NCBI GenBank assembly: GCA_945902745.1 | Contig: CAMDNE010000010.1 | Coordinates: 1-64,000, forward strand | DNA length: 64,000 nt | Direction of reading: 5' to 3' | Source: Chitinophaga pinensis | Lineage (GTDB): Bacteria; Bacteroidota; Bacteroidia; Flavobacteriales_D; Crocinitomicaceae | Shown: positions 36,964-47,200 of the stretch, piece after piece | How positions within the stretch are numbered: position 1 is the stretch's first letter | Layout: each line of letters starts with the position of its first letter | The notes under the pieces: generated by a model | What the model was told of the DNA's origin: nothing | The model's database searches: none | The model's input: only the letters and a program-made list of their open reading frames with translations | Translations under genes and position numbers: made by a program

Positions 36964-38526
36964 ATGGCAAACGAATCGAAAGGTCTATGGAAAATTATTG
37001 GAGCCTCCTCATTGGGGACGCTCATAGAATGGTATGACTTTTATATTTTCGGGAGTTTAGCGACAGTTATTTCGACTAAATTTTTCCCTTCAGACAACCC
37101 AACCGCAGCTTTTTTGGCAACACTTGCAACATTCGCTGCGGGTTTTGTCGTTCGGCCTTTTGGAGCATTATTTTTTGGGAGATTGGGTGATTTGATTGGA
37201 AGGAAATATACATTCATGGTGACTTTACTTTTGATGGGAGGAGCAACTTTTCTTATAGGTTGTGTTCCATCCTATGAATCAATAGGATTTATGGCTCCCG
37301 TTTTAGTATTGCTATTACGTTTACTTCAGGGACTTGCATTAGGAGGCGAATATGGAGGAGCAGCGACGTATGTTGCGGAACATGCCCCTGCAAATAAAAG
37401 AGGATATTGGACTTCATGGATTCAAACAACCGCAACGGTAGGTTTATTTGTTTCATTGCTTGTTATTATGCTCACACGAATGACTTTGTCTAAAGAAGAT
37501 TTCAATGAATGGGGATGGCGTGTACCTTTTTGGGTTTCGATAATCATGGTAGCTGTTTCCTATTTCATTCGTAAAAAAATGGGAGAATCCCCTTTATTTG
37601 CCAAAGTAAAAGCTGAAGGTCATCTTTCAAAAAATCCGTTAAAAGAAAGTTTTGGGAACAAAGCAAATTTCAAATATGTTTTACTAGCGCTTTTCGGTGC
37701 AACAATGGGACAAGGAGTTGTTTGGTATACGGGTCAGTTTTATGCAATGAGTTTCATTGAAAAGATTTGCATGGTCGATAAAATGCAATCGGATGTTTTA
37801 ATTGCTATAGCCTTATTGATGGGAACTCCTTTCTTTCTTGTTTTTGGAGCATTGTCTGATAAAATTGGAAGAAAGAAAATCATGCTTGCCGGAATGTTAT
37901 TGGCTGTTTTTTGCTACCGACCAATCTACGAGAAAATGTATCAAACTGTTTCTATTAAGAATAAAATAGAAATCGTTTCGAAGCAAAACACCAAATTATC
38001 GTTTGTCACAAATCCTAAAACTAATTTGAGAGATTCAGTTTATACAACAAACTATTACTTTCAGGATGGAGCTAAAAAAACAGATGTTAAAACAATTTTT
38101 TTAATGTACCAAGGCAAAAACATTGTTACCTCGAAAGAGGAAATAAAAGCCTCAATTATTGTCAATAATTCGGATAAATGGATGTTGATTTGGATGGTCT
38201 TTATTCAAGTTTTATTTGTCACTATGGTTTATGGACCAATCGCTGCTTTCCTTGTTGAATTGTTTCCTACAAATATCAGATATACATCAATGTCTTTGCC
38301 GTATCATATTGGTAATGGTGTTTTTGGTGGATTATTACCTGCTGTAGCAGTTTATTTGGCAACAAAGGCGAATGATGCAAATAGTTTGGCTGAATCTGCT
38401 GGTCAACAATTACCCTACGATAAGCCATATTTAGAAGGATTGTGGTACCCAATTATTGTTTCGGGCGTTTGCTTCATTATTGGAATGGTCTATATTAATT
38501 CAAAACATAAACACATTGATGATTAG
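36964..38526 (+). CDS. MFS transporter, metabolite:H+ symporter (MHS) type
   Basis: A 520-residue inner-membrane transporter. The N-terminal SLGTLIEWYDFYIFGSLATV and FFGRLGDLIGRKYTF are typical of the ProP/ShiA-like MHS family, as is RLLQGLALGGEYGGAATYVAEH near 119-140. Unlike most members, a hydrophilic stretch of about 85 residues at roughly 320-405 (YEKMYQTVSIKNKIEIVSKQ and onward) interrupts the C-terminal half between membrane helices. The substrate cannot be told. A 74-residue membrane protein starts two bases after its stop. Confidence 0.9.
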   Translation: MANESKGLWKIIGASSLGTLIEWYDFYIFGSLATVISTKFFPSDNPTAAFLATLATFAAGFVVRPFGALFFGRLGDLIGRKYTFMVTLLLMGGATFLIGCVPSYESIGFMAPVLVLLLRLLQGLALGGEYGGAATYVAEHAPANKRGYWTSWIQTTATVGLFVSLLVIMLTRMTLSKEDFNEWGWRVPFWVSIIMVAVSYFIRKKMGESPLFAKVKAEGHLSKNPLKESFGNKANFKYVLLALFGATMGQGVVWYTGQFYAMSFIEKICMVDKMQSDVLIAIALLMGTPFFLVFGALSDKIGRKKIMLAGMLLAVFCYRPIYEKMYQTVSIKNKIEIVSKQNTKLSFVTNPKTNLRDSVYTTNYYFQDGAKKTDVKTIFLMYQGKNIVTSKEEIKASIIVNNSDKWMLIWMVFIQVLFVTMVYGPIAAFLVELFPTNIRYTSMSLPYHIGNGVFGGLLPAVAVYLATKANDANSLAESAGQQLPYDKPYLEGLWYPIIVSGVCFIIGMVYINSKHKHIDD

Positions 38527-38527
38527 T

Positions 38528-38752
38528 ATGAATAAATTGAAACGACTTCTTGGAATTGTGTGGATATTGCTCGCTTTGGCTTGTGCTTATTTTGGCATCA
38601 CTGATTTTGGCTGGCCTAAAGTTGCTCATCCTAAGGGAAATGATGATTTGGTTTTCGGAATTATAATTCTATTTGTATTAATGCCAATAATTGTTGGGGG
38701 ACTTCTGAAATTTGGAATTTATGCAATTCAAGGATTATATGATGAAGAATAA
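38528..38752 (+). CDS. Small two-helix membrane protein paired with the MFS transporter
   Basis: 74 residues from the ATG at 38528, two bases after the transporter stop. It has two membrane helices, LLGIVWILLALACAYFGI near 7-24 and LVFGIIILFVLMPIIVGGLL near 41-60, joined by a polar loop (GWPKVAHPKGNDD). A longer in-frame start inside the transporter gene is unlikely. Small proteins of this type follow MHS transporters in Bacteroidota, so an accessory role is plausible but inferred. Confidence 0.8.
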   Translation: MNKLKRLLGIVWILLALACAYFGITDFGWPKVAHPKGNDDLVFGIIILFVLMPIIVGGLLKFGIYAIQGLYDEE

Positions 38753-38786
38753 TTTGTACTTTTAAATCACATTAAAACAACATAAA

Positions 38787-39125
38787 ATGAAAAATCTATT
38801 TTTACTACTTTCCATTACAATTGGAGGAATCACTTCCGTTAATGCACAAAAAGTTTATTCTGTAGCTTACGAAAGTCAAGCTGACGTGAAAGTATTCGTT
38901 GTTGATTATGAAAGTCAGGCTGATCTGAAGGTGTACAAAGTAGATTATGAAAGTCAAACTGGAGACAATGACGGAAAGTGGTTTTTTACAGATTATGAAA
39001 GTCAAGCAAAAACAAAAGTGTTTTTTGTGAAATATGAAAGTCAAGCAGATTTAAAAGTCTTTTTCGTTGATTACGAAAGTCAAGCTGGTTGGAAAAACAG
39101 CTCGAAGAAGGCTGAAATGTATTGA
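38787..39125 (+). CDS. Secreted YESQAD tandem-repeat protein (DUF6150-like)
   Basis: A 112-residue protein with a signal peptide (LFLLLSITIGGITSVNAQ) and six copies of a unit of about 13 residues of the form KVFxVDYESQAD. The fourth unit follows a short insert (TGDNDGKW). The last part is basic. The repeats resemble the family known as DUF6150, whose function is unknown. Regular beta strands ending in a conserved YESQ turn suggest a small beta solenoid or similar fold. It is followed by a strong terminator. Confidence 0.8.
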   Translation: MKNLFLLLSITIGGITSVNAQKVYSVAYESQADVKVFVVDYESQADLKVYKVDYESQTGDNDGKWFFTDYESQAKTKVFFVKYESQADLKVFFVDYESQAGWKNSSKKAEMY

Positions 39126-39130
39126 TATAT

Positions 39131-39171
39131 AAAAATGTAGGGTTGCGATGCATCACAGCCCTACATTTTTT
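39131..39171. terminator. Bidirectional terminator
   Basis: AAAAATGTAGGG pairs perfectly with CCCTACATTTTT around a 16-base loop, with A and T runs on both sides. It lies between the convergent YESQAD and ABC transporter genes. Confidence 0.88.
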
Positions 39172-39184
39172 ATCCATGCCTTAT

Positions 39185-40921
39185 TTATATTCTACTTTGA
39201 TATGTAAACAATTCCCAATATCTGCCTTTGCTTTCAATTAACTCATCATGTTTACCCTTCTCAACAATATTTCCATCTTCTATGACTAATATTTGATCTG
39301 CTTTCTGGATAGTACTCAATCGGTGGGCAATAACGAATGTTGTTCTATCTTTCATTAATTCGTGTAAACTTTTTTGAATGAATGCCTCACTTTCGGTATC
39401 AAGATTTGAAGTTGCTTCATCTAAAATGATGATTTTAGGATCTGCTAATAATGCCCTTGCAATTGAAATCCGTTGACGTTGGCCACCCGAAAGTTTAACA
39501 CCACGTTCGCCAATAACAGTATCTAATCCTAAATCAAAACGATCTGTGAATTCATTTACATATGCTCCTTTGACTGCAGCTAATAATTGTTCTTCAGTTG
39601 CATTTGGTCTTGGGAACAAAATATTTTCACGAATAGTTCCTTCATATAAAAAATCATCTTGCAATACAACGCCAAGATTTGCACGGTAACTGCTCAAATT
39701 AACTGTTGAAATATCAATTCCATCAATTGTTACTTTGCCTCCTTTAGGATTCAGAAAAGTCGCTGCTAAACCGGCAATTGTTGATTTCCCAGAACCAGAA
39801 GAACCGACTAACGCTGTTACACTTCCTGCATGAGCATCGAATGAAATATCGTGCAACACTTCTTTGTTTTCATCATAACTGAACGCAACATGTTCGAAAA
39901 TAATATCACCTTTAATCTTCCCTAATTTCACCGTACGAACAGTAGAATCATCTTCTTCATCCATTTCCATAATTTCCTGCGTACGGTCCAATCCAGCCAT
40001 TGCCTCCGTTAATTGGCTTCCGATATTACTCATCTGAACAATTGGTGCAATCATAAATCCTAAGAACAAGGTGAAAGAAATAAAATCACCATATGTCATC
40101 GTGTTGTGCATAATGAAATAACCTCCAATACCCATTATACCTGCAGAGGCTAGTCCTAAAAGAAAGGTAGATGAACTTGTTATTAATGCCGTTGCGGTTA
40201 AACTCTTTTTTACATTTTGAAATAAACGTTCAACACCGTCTTCAAATGTTTTATTTTCTTGTTCCTCTGCGTTGAATCCTTTTATTACACGTACACCATT
40301 TAAGGTTTCTGTTAAACGGCCAGTAACTTCAGCATTTAATTTTCCTCGAACTCTAAAAATAGGACGGATATATGCAAATGCTTTTAATGCAACAAAAGCA
40401 AAAATTGCAACTGGAACCAAAACAAAAATGGTCATTAACCAATTAATTTTTATCAAAATAACCAATGATAATATTGCTGTAAATGTTCCGCCAATTAATT
40501 GAACCAATCCCGTCCCAACGAGATTCCGAACTCCTTCAACGTCGTTCATAACACGGGAAACGAGTGCGCCAGATTTGTTGTTGTCGAAATAACTAATTGG
40601 CAGCTTTAAAAGTTTTTTCTGAACTTTTGCTCTTAATTCTGAAATTAACAACTGTGCTTCAACACTCAATAAACGCGTAAGTGAAAAAGAAGTGACAGTT
40701 TGTACTAGTAAAGCAAGACATACAACTATTAATAGTGTATAAAGTGTTTCCATGTCTTTTGAGGGAATCACCTCATCGATAAGGTTTTTACTGGCATAAG
40801 GAAGCACTAAACCTGCTAAACTTCTAATGATGATTAAAATTAATCCAATAAAAATAATTTTTTTTCGAGGCCAGATAAACTCCTTAAAGGCCCATTTAAA
40901 TGATACTTTTTTTTTGCTCAT
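39185..40921 (-). CDS. ABC transporter, fused permease and ATPase (exporter type)
   Basis: 578 residues from the ATG at 40921 (MSKKKVSFKWAFKEFIWPRK); an upstream in-frame start would add 15 residues with no family likeness. The first 310 residues form six membrane helices of a type I exporter. The ATPase domain has Walker A GSSGSGKST near 370, signature LSGGQRQRISIARALL and Walker B IIILDEATSNLDTES, then IAHRLSTIQKAD. It should work as a homodimer, like MsbA/LmrA proteins, exporting a lipid or drug. Substrate unknown. Confidence 0.93.
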   Translation of the reverse strand: MSKKKVSFKWAFKEFIWPRKKIIFIGLILIIIRSLAGLVLPYASKNLIDEVIPSKDMETLYTLLIVVCLALLVQTVTSFSLTRLLSVEAQLLISELRAKVQKKLLKLPISYFDNNKSGALVSRVMNDVEGVRNLVGTGLVQLIGGTFTAILSLVILIKINWLMTIFVLVPVAIFAFVALKAFAYIRPIFRVRGKLNAEVTGRLTETLNGVRVIKGFNAEEQENKTFEDGVERLFQNVKKSLTATALITSSSTFLLGLASAGIMGIGGYFIMHNTMTYGDFISFTLFLGFMIAPIVQMSNIGSQLTEAMAGLDRTQEIMEMDEEDDSTVRTVKLGKIKGDIIFEHVAFSYDENKEVLHDISFDAHAGSVTALVGSSGSGKSTIAGLAATFLNPKGGKVTIDGIDISTVNLSSYRANLGVVLQDDFLYEGTIRENILFPRPNATEEQLLAAVKGAYVNEFTDRFDLGLDTVIGERGVKLSGGQRQRISIARALLADPKIIILDEATSNLDTESEAFIQKSLHELMKDRTTFVIAHRLSTIQKADQILVIEDGNIVEKGKHDELIESKGRYWELFTYQSRI

Positions 40922-41209
40922 GTGCCACTCTCGACGAATATCAAGCCAAAAACAAAAGTGTGACAATAAGGCAGAATTTGTTCTGATTATCTAATTCAAT
41001 CAATGGAAAGTCATTGTTGTTTTTATGATTTCAAAATCAAGTGATTTAATAACTTATTCCTAAATTTACAGAATATTGATGGGTAAAATAGATCAATTAT
41101 AAGTCGTGAAAAATGCAATTCGGTGATTATTAAGAAATTTATTTGAATTTAATTTTGCTTATCAATTTAAAGATTTTACACGTTATTTATCCATTCTAAA
41201 AAGTTAAAT

Positions 41210-41791
41210 ATGCTCGGACTTAAACTTCCTACCGATCCAAGATGGGTAAACATAGTTGAAACAAACATTGAAGAAATTTTAACTGATCATGCTTGGTGTG
41301 AGCAAAAAGCAGCAACAAATGCAATTTCAATAATTTCCCTTAATTCAGAAAAACCTGATTTAGTTACCGAAATGCTAGCTTTAGCAAAAGAAGAATTAGA
41401 GCATTTTCAAATGGTCTTCGATCTTATCAAAAAGAAAGGGTTGATTCTAGGCAGAGAAAGAAAAGATAGTTATGTGAATGAACTGTACAAATACATGAAC
41501 AAAGGTGGTTCAAGAGAAGACTCTTTTGTGGATCGAATGCTCTTTTCAGCTATGATTGAAGCAAGAAGTTGTGAACGATTTAAACTCTTAGCCGAAAAAA
41601 TTTCTGATCCTGAATTGTCAAAATTTTACCATGATTTAATGGTTAGTGAAGCTGGTCATTACACAACCTTTCTTGGGTTTGCTCGAAAATATGCTGGTAA
41701 AATGGATGTCAATAAACGTTGGGCTGAATGGTTAGAATTTGAAGCAATTGTCATTCAAAATTATGGAAAAGAAGAAACTATTCATGGATAA
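41210..41791 (+). CDS. miaE: tRNA-(ms2io6A)-hydroxylase MiaE-like
   Basis: Diiron enzyme that hydroxylates the isopentenyl group of ms2i6A37 in tRNA. The 193-residue all-helical protein has carboxylate/His pairs at the expected places: EELEHFQMV near 64-72, EARSCERF near 121 and SEAGHYTTF near 150, plus an early DHAWCEQKAA. The family is widely present in Bacteroidota. The 240-base region upstream has a TAATTTTG at 41150-41157, but no TTG at the right distance. Confidence 0.9.
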   Translation: MLGLKLPTDPRWVNIVETNIEEILTDHAWCEQKAATNAISIISLNSEKPDLVTEMLALAKEELEHFQMVFDLIKKKGLILGRERKDSYVNELYKYMNKGGSREDSFVDRMLFSAMIEARSCERFKLLAEKISDPELSKFYHDLMVSEAGHYTTFLGFARKYAGKMDVNKRWAEWLEFEAIVIQNYGKEETIHG

Positions 41792-41931
41792 ATAGTTCTT
41801 AAAGCAAGACAGTAAAGGTTTTTTATTGATTGAAAGACATCATGTTAAGCGTTTTCGGAGCGAATACAATTCTAAACTATTTTATTCTTCGTTTATTTGT
41901 AAGCGATAAAAATTGAAAAAAATTGATAAAA

Positions 41932-42333
41932 ATGACGAAAGGATCAATCAAACAAGAAGTAATTTTCACAGCAAAACCTGAGATTGTTTATGATTTAATC
42001 ATGAACCCAGAAAAACATGCTGATTTTACGCAATCGGAAGTTTCAATGAGTAATGAAATAGGGGGAACTTTTAGTTCATACGATGGATATATCAATGGAA
42101 AAAATTGTGAACTAATTCCAGGTAAAAAGATAGTTCAGGAATGGCATTTTGATGAAGAAGAATGGGATGAAGATCATTTCTCAATTTGCACGTTTATTTT
42201 CGAACCTTTTCAAGCTGGAACAAAATTAATCTTTACACAAACAAACATTCCAGAACATAAAGTTGAAGCCTTAGAAACTGGATGGGAAGAATTTTATTGG
42301 GAGCCAATGATGGATTATCTAGATGAGAATTGA
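41932..42333 (+). CDS. SRPBCC (AHSA1-like) domain protein
   Basis: 133 residues from the ATG at 41932; a TTG three codons earlier is the alternative. It is a single START-like hydrophobic-ligand domain of the Aha1 C-terminal type: EVIFTAKPEIVYDLIMNPEK at the start, SYDGYINGKNCELIPGKKIV in the middle and the C-terminal helix ETGWEEFYWEPMMDYL. Such proteins are thought to bind small hydrophobic ligands or to act in stress. The ligand here is unknown. Confidence 0.88.
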   Translation: MTKGSIKQEVIFTAKPEIVYDLIMNPEKHADFTQSEVSMSNEIGGTFSSYDGYINGKNCELIPGKKIVQEWHFDEEEWDEDHFSICTFIFEPFQAGTKLIFTQTNIPEHKVEALETGWEEFYWEPMMDYLDEN

Positions 42334-42463
42334 TTAGAAAAAAAGGAGAATTTAGATAGTTTCACTTTAAAACCTTAATTTTGCCACAAATTATAAAAAT
42401 GAAGATAATCTTGTTTTCATTTATTACAACTAATTAAGGCATTAAAGTCTCCAAAAATCAAGT

Positions 42464-42907
42464 ATGAAACGCATTATTGAATACAGAAAATTATTTGACG
42501 TTACACCAGACGCAGATTTAAATAAATTGAAAACAGTTTATAGAAAATTGGTGAAAGAATGGCATCCAGATAAATTTCAAGAAGGAGATCCTTTAAAAGC
42601 TCAAGCCGAATCAAAAAGTAAAGTAATTATTGATGCATATCAATTTTTGGTAAGCATTAATCCTGAAACACATGCTCAAAATAAAGAGGAGTACGTTCTA
42701 ACAACTTCTACTTCTGGAATTGATGATTTCTCTTATAAAGGAGTTACGTTAAAAATCACGTTCCAAAATGGAAGTACATACGAATATTTTAATGTTCAAA
42801 AAGGAACTTATCAGAAATTGGTGAACTCACCAACTCAAGCACGTTTTGCTAGAAGACATATATTAAATTCGCACCTTTATAGAAACGTGAGCAAAGCAAC
42901 ATTGTAA
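42464..42907 (+). CDS. J-domain protein with C-terminal KTSC domain
   Basis: A 147-residue protein joining two domains. Residues 4-65 form a DnaJ J domain with the HPD tripeptide at 34-36 (YRKLVKEWHPDKFQEG), which stimulates the ATPase of an Hsp70. Residues 88-143 form a KTSC domain (YKGVTLKITFQNGSTYEYFN), named after the lysyl-tRNA synthetase C-terminal region in which it was noted. There is no G/F-rich or zinc-finger region, so it is a type III J protein. The KTSC part may choose the substrate. No chaperone gene is adjacent. Confidence 0.88.
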   Translation: MKRIIEYRKLFDVTPDADLNKLKTVYRKLVKEWHPDKFQEGDPLKAQAESKSKVIIDAYQFLVSINPETHAQNKEEYVLTTSTSGIDDFSYKGVTLKITFQNGSTYEYFNVQKGTYQKLVNSPTQARFARRHILNSHLYRNVSKATL

Positions 42908-42948
42908 TAAATGTTCTTTGTTTTTTATCTTTAAGCTTTCAATTAATT

Positions 42949-44115
42949 ATGTCCGATACAAGATACAACCTTAGAGGAGTTTCAGCAGGAAAAGAAGATG
43001 TACACAACGCAATAAAAAACGTTGATAAAGGTCTTTTCCCGCAAGCATTTTGTAAAATAGTTCCTGATTATCTTTCTGGTGATGAAGACTACTGTATTGT
43101 AATGCATGCTGATGGTGCTGGTACAAAATCCGCTTTGGCATATATGTATTGGAAAAAAACAGGAGACATTTCTGTTTGGAAAGGAATCGCGCAAGATGCT
43201 TTAATCATGAATATCGATGACCTATTATGCGTCGGTGCAACAGATAAAATTTTGCTTTCTTCAACCATTGGAAGAAATAAAAACCTAATTACAGGAGAAG
43301 TAATTTCTTCTATAATAAATGGTACCGAAGAACTTCTTGAAACATTGCGTAATCAAGGAATTGGAATTCATTCAACAGGCGGCGAAACAGCTGATGTTGG
43401 TGATTTGGTGCGCACAATTATTGTTGATTCAACAGTGGTGTGTAGAATGAAACGTTCTGAGGTTATTTCCAATCATACCATTCAAGATGGTGATGTAATT
43501 GTAGGACTCGCTTCTTTTGGTCAAGCAACATACGAAACAGAATATAACGGCGGAATGGGAAGCAATGGCTTAACATCTGCACGACATGATGTTTTTAATA
43601 AAACCTTAGCAACAGATTTCCCAGAAAGTTTTGATCCAAGTGTCCCAACTGATTTAGTTTATTCAGGTTCAAAAAATTTAACTGACGAAGTTGAAGGTTC
43701 GCCAATAAATGCTGGAAAACTAGTGCTTTCGCCAACCCGAACATATGCGCCTGTAATTAAAAAAATACTAGATCACCACCGTTCTGATATTCACGGAATG
43801 GTTCATTGTTCTGGTGGAGCCCAAACAAAAGTGCTGCATTTTGTAGAAAATGTCCACATCATTAAAGACAATCTTTTTCCAATTCCTCCACTTTTTAAAT
43901 TGATTCAAGAAGAATCAGGAACAGAATGGAAAGAAATGTACAAAGTGTTCAACATGGGACATCGAATGGAGATTTATGTTTCTCCTGAAATTGCTCAATC
44001 CATTATTGAAATTTCTAAATCGTTCAATATTGATGCTCAAATTGTTGGTCGAGTTGAAAACCATGTAGGTAAGAAATTGACTATTAATTCACCTTTTGGT
44101 GAGTTTATTTATTAA
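42949..44115 (+). CDS. purM: Phosphoribosylformylglycinamidine cyclo-ligase (AIR synthase)
   Basis: Fifth step of purine synthesis: closes FGAM to AIR using ATP. The 388 residues are longer than E. coli PurM (345), as is usual in Bacteroidota. Motifs are RGVSAGKEDVHNAIKNVD at the start, VMHADGAGTKSALAYMYW, the conserved STGGETADVGDLVRTIIVDS near 140, YSGSKNLTDEV and MVHCSGGAQTKVLHFVE. A bidirectional terminator follows. Confidence 0.92.
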   Translation: MSDTRYNLRGVSAGKEDVHNAIKNVDKGLFPQAFCKIVPDYLSGDEDYCIVMHADGAGTKSALAYMYWKKTGDISVWKGIAQDALIMNIDDLLCVGATDKILLSSTIGRNKNLITGEVISSIINGTEELLETLRNQGIGIHSTGGETADVGDLVRTIIVDSTVVCRMKRSEVISNHTIQDGDVIVGLASFGQATYETEYNGGMGSNGLTSARHDVFNKTLATDFPESFDPSVPTDLVYSGSKNLTDEVEGSPINAGKLVLSPTRTYAPVIKKILDHHRSDIHGMVHCSGGAQTKVLHFVENVHIIKDNLFPIPPLFKLIQEESGTEWKEMYKVFNMGHRMEIYVSPEIAQSIIEISKSFNIDAQIVGRVENHVGKKLTINSPFGEFIY

Positions 44116-44177
44116 TAGTTGATCAATTCAGATTGATATAAATCTCAACAAATACTTTTAAATTAGGAATAAGACCT

Positions 44178-44216
44178 AAAAAAAATCCCCTATCATACGA
44201 TTAGGGAATTTTTTTA
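44178..44216. terminator. Bidirectional terminator between purM and the giant RCC1 protein gene
   Basis: AATCCCCTA pairs with TAGGGAATT around a loop of about nine bases, flanked by A8 on the left and T7 on the right. It lies between convergent genes. Confidence 0.82.
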
Positions 44217-44248
44217 TTAAAGATATGAAAGTTGTTTCTGGCTCTTTA

Positions 44249-47200
44249 TTATTGTGTCTTCAAAAGCTGAAATCTTGAAATAGATTCATTTTCTACAAAT
44301 ATTTCAACTATATAGAAACCTTCAGCATAAGCTGAAAGATCTAGGTCGATTTTTCCGCCATTCATCAATGGTGTACTCGGCGTAATTCTTCCTGACATAT
44401 CTTGAATTACAATTATGATTTTATTCAAATCATAATTGTTTGAAAGTTCCATGTGTACAACTCCATTAGTTGGATTTGGATACACTTTCACGTCATTTGT
44501 AAGATCTGATATTCCAACAATGTTATAAGGATAATCCGCTGACACTCCAGTACAAGATCCTCCGAAAGTTACCTCAACACTGTAATAACCCGCAGTTGTC
44601 GCCGTGAAAGATTGTGCATTTGCGCCGCCGATAATATTACCATTAAAATACCATTGATAAGCTGTTCCAGGAACTGTTGAAAGGACATCTCCGACTGCTG
44701 TAATTGTGACATTAGTAACAGGTATCATGTTTAAATTCATTGATATTGAAACACATGATGTACTTATCCCAAAGATGAAATGAGAGGATAAATTACTGGC
44801 TTCTACAAACGTCACACCTTCAAGATCAGTTATTTGTTCAGGTATAGAAATTGCATTTCCATTTGAGGAGGACAATTGATCTTCAGTATTATTTCCCATT
44901 CCGAAAACGGAATTATCTAATCTTTTTATTAGCGTTGTATATTGACCAGCAGAGATCATTGCGGCTCCAGTAACACCAACTTCGGTTGGAATAATTCTGT
45001 CAATCAAATCTGTAGTTCCAAGTTGTCCATATTGATTTCCACCAGTTGTGTAAACTTTGTTATCCGAACTTAAAAAGGCACTGTGAACTGCTCCACCTTG
45101 AGCATTGATAATATTTTTCAAAGGAGAAATTGTTGGAATCAAGCGACCATTTATATCGTTTAAACCTAATTGACCCGAACCATTATTCCCCCAAACATAA
45201 AGATCACCAATATTATTTATTGCAAAACTATGGTATTCTCCTGCTCCAACAGAAATGATATTTGCTAATCCACCGATTTGATTTGCGGTGGCTGAATTAA
45301 TTAAGTTACCTGATCCAAGTTGTCCAAAACTATTATTTCCTACCGACCAAACTGTCCCATCATTTTTTAGAATCACGAAGTGTTGTTTTCCGGCAGCTAT
45401 TGAATCAACATTGGTAAGTGCCGGATTGGCATATGGGAAATTGATAACAGATGTATTTCCTGTTGCTAATTGCCCAACAGTATTATTTCCCCAAACATAT
45501 GTTGCGCCGGTATTGCTAACCGCCATCGAACTTGATTCTGTTGTAGCGACCGTTTTAATATTTGAAAGTGTTGGAACAGCTTGAGGAAGATTAGATGCAG
45601 TGTATGTTCCGTCTCCTAATTGCCCTGAATTATTTTCTCCCCATGAGAAAACAGTCCCAAGTGTTGTTACACCTAAAATGAAATCTGCACCGCTAGATAA
45701 TTCATCAAAACTTTCTGAACTGACAGCTATTGTAGGATTAGGATTGTTGAAGTTTGTTTCATCACCAAGTATTCCTGTAGCATTCCAACCAAACGACCAT
45801 ACATTACCATTTCCGCCTAAAGTGCTTTCTAAACTATAAGATCCAGAAGCAAAAACAACATAACTTGTGTCAGTCGCTGAAGCAATTGGACTTCCATTTA
45901 AATACCATTGGTTTCCATAAGATTGATTACTTGTTAAAATAATAGAATCACCTTCACAGAAGTCAGGGCCAGCAGAAGGAGTAATAGTTGGCTCACTAAT
46001 TACATTCATCAAGATATAATTGTTTAAATCCTGAGAACATAAAGTAGTCGTTGAATATCCATTGAATGTAATTTCATCTTCGTCACTGATGTTACTGCTT
46101 GTTAAGGTATTCGTTGCGGACATTGCTCCTTGTGAAACTCCATTCAAGAAAAATTCATATTGATTCGCACCGCTTGCCATGAAGACAACAGTCGAGCCTT
46201 CACATACCAAACTTGACGGTGAAACTGCCAGATCAAGATTCATTGAATTAACTGTAAAAGTGTAAGTGTCCGGAGTAGAAGGACAGTCTCCGTTAAAGGC
46301 TGTAATGTTAACAACATCTCCATTCAAAAGATTAGAATTTGTATAATTTGATCCGGAGCCTGATTGAAGCATATTGCCATTTACAGAAAATTCATAAGTC
46401 ATACCATTTGACGCAGTGAACGTAATTGCATCATTCAAACAGATTACATTGTCTGCATCTGAAGAAGTTGAGCTTAAAACCGGAAAGGTATACACTGTGT
46501 ATGAAATTGATCCGGTAGAAGCCATAGTACAACCATTTGCTTCTCCGATCACTGATACAATATCTCCGTTATTTACTGTTCCGTTATAGGTCGCAACAGG
46601 TGTAAATCCTGAAACAGGTATTCCATTGATCAAATATTGGTAGTTCAATGCTCCTGTAGCGTTAAGGTTTGTAGCTTCCCCTGTACAAATAAGATTATCT
46701 CCGTTATTAATCAAATTCACAGCTGGCGGGCCAAAAACTGTGAAGCTTAATGTTACAGAATTATTTGGACAACCGCTTGTACTTCCAATTACGTAAATAT
46801 CATCTCCATTCATTAACGTTGTTGAAGAAAATGTAGTTACTGCTGAAGCTGGACCCTGTGAAATAGAATTGATGAAATATTCATAATCTGTTGCCCCAGA
46901 AAATGTGAAGTCAACATTTTCTCCAACACAAACTGTTTGGTCAAAATCTGAGCTTGTAAGTGTTACAGTAGGTGTTGCGTTAACTGTAATCGCACTTTCC
47001 GTTGCAAACGATTGACAGCCGGCACCTGATAGTACATCTACAGAGATAACATTGCCGTTCAGCAGTGTAGATGATGTGTAATTACTGATTGTGGAAAGGC
47101 CTCCTGTAGGAACACCATTAATATAAAACTGATATTGATTCCCACCACCTGCAGAGAAAGTAACTGAAGTCCCAGCGCAGATCAAATCATCGGCATCCGA

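Noticed and set aside
40922-40966. Longer N-terminus of the ABC transporter.
   Set aside because: The extra 15 residues do not look like an exporter N-terminus, and MSKKKVSFKW from 40921 does.
40967-41209. Possible small RNA or gene in the 243-base gap before miaE.
   Set aside because: No hairpin terminator, tRNA-like fold or coding frame was found; only a lone TAATTTTG.
42400-42440. Tiny frame MKIILFSFITTN before the J-KTSC gene.
   Set aside because: Twelve codons with no supporting signal; probably chance in AT-rich DNA.
44766-45812. RCC1 repeats as a sign of eukaryotic contamination.
   Set aside because: They lie in one open frame with a bacterial signal peptide, Ig-like repeats and a T9SS sorting domain, and RCC1-like units are common in bacterial surface proteins.
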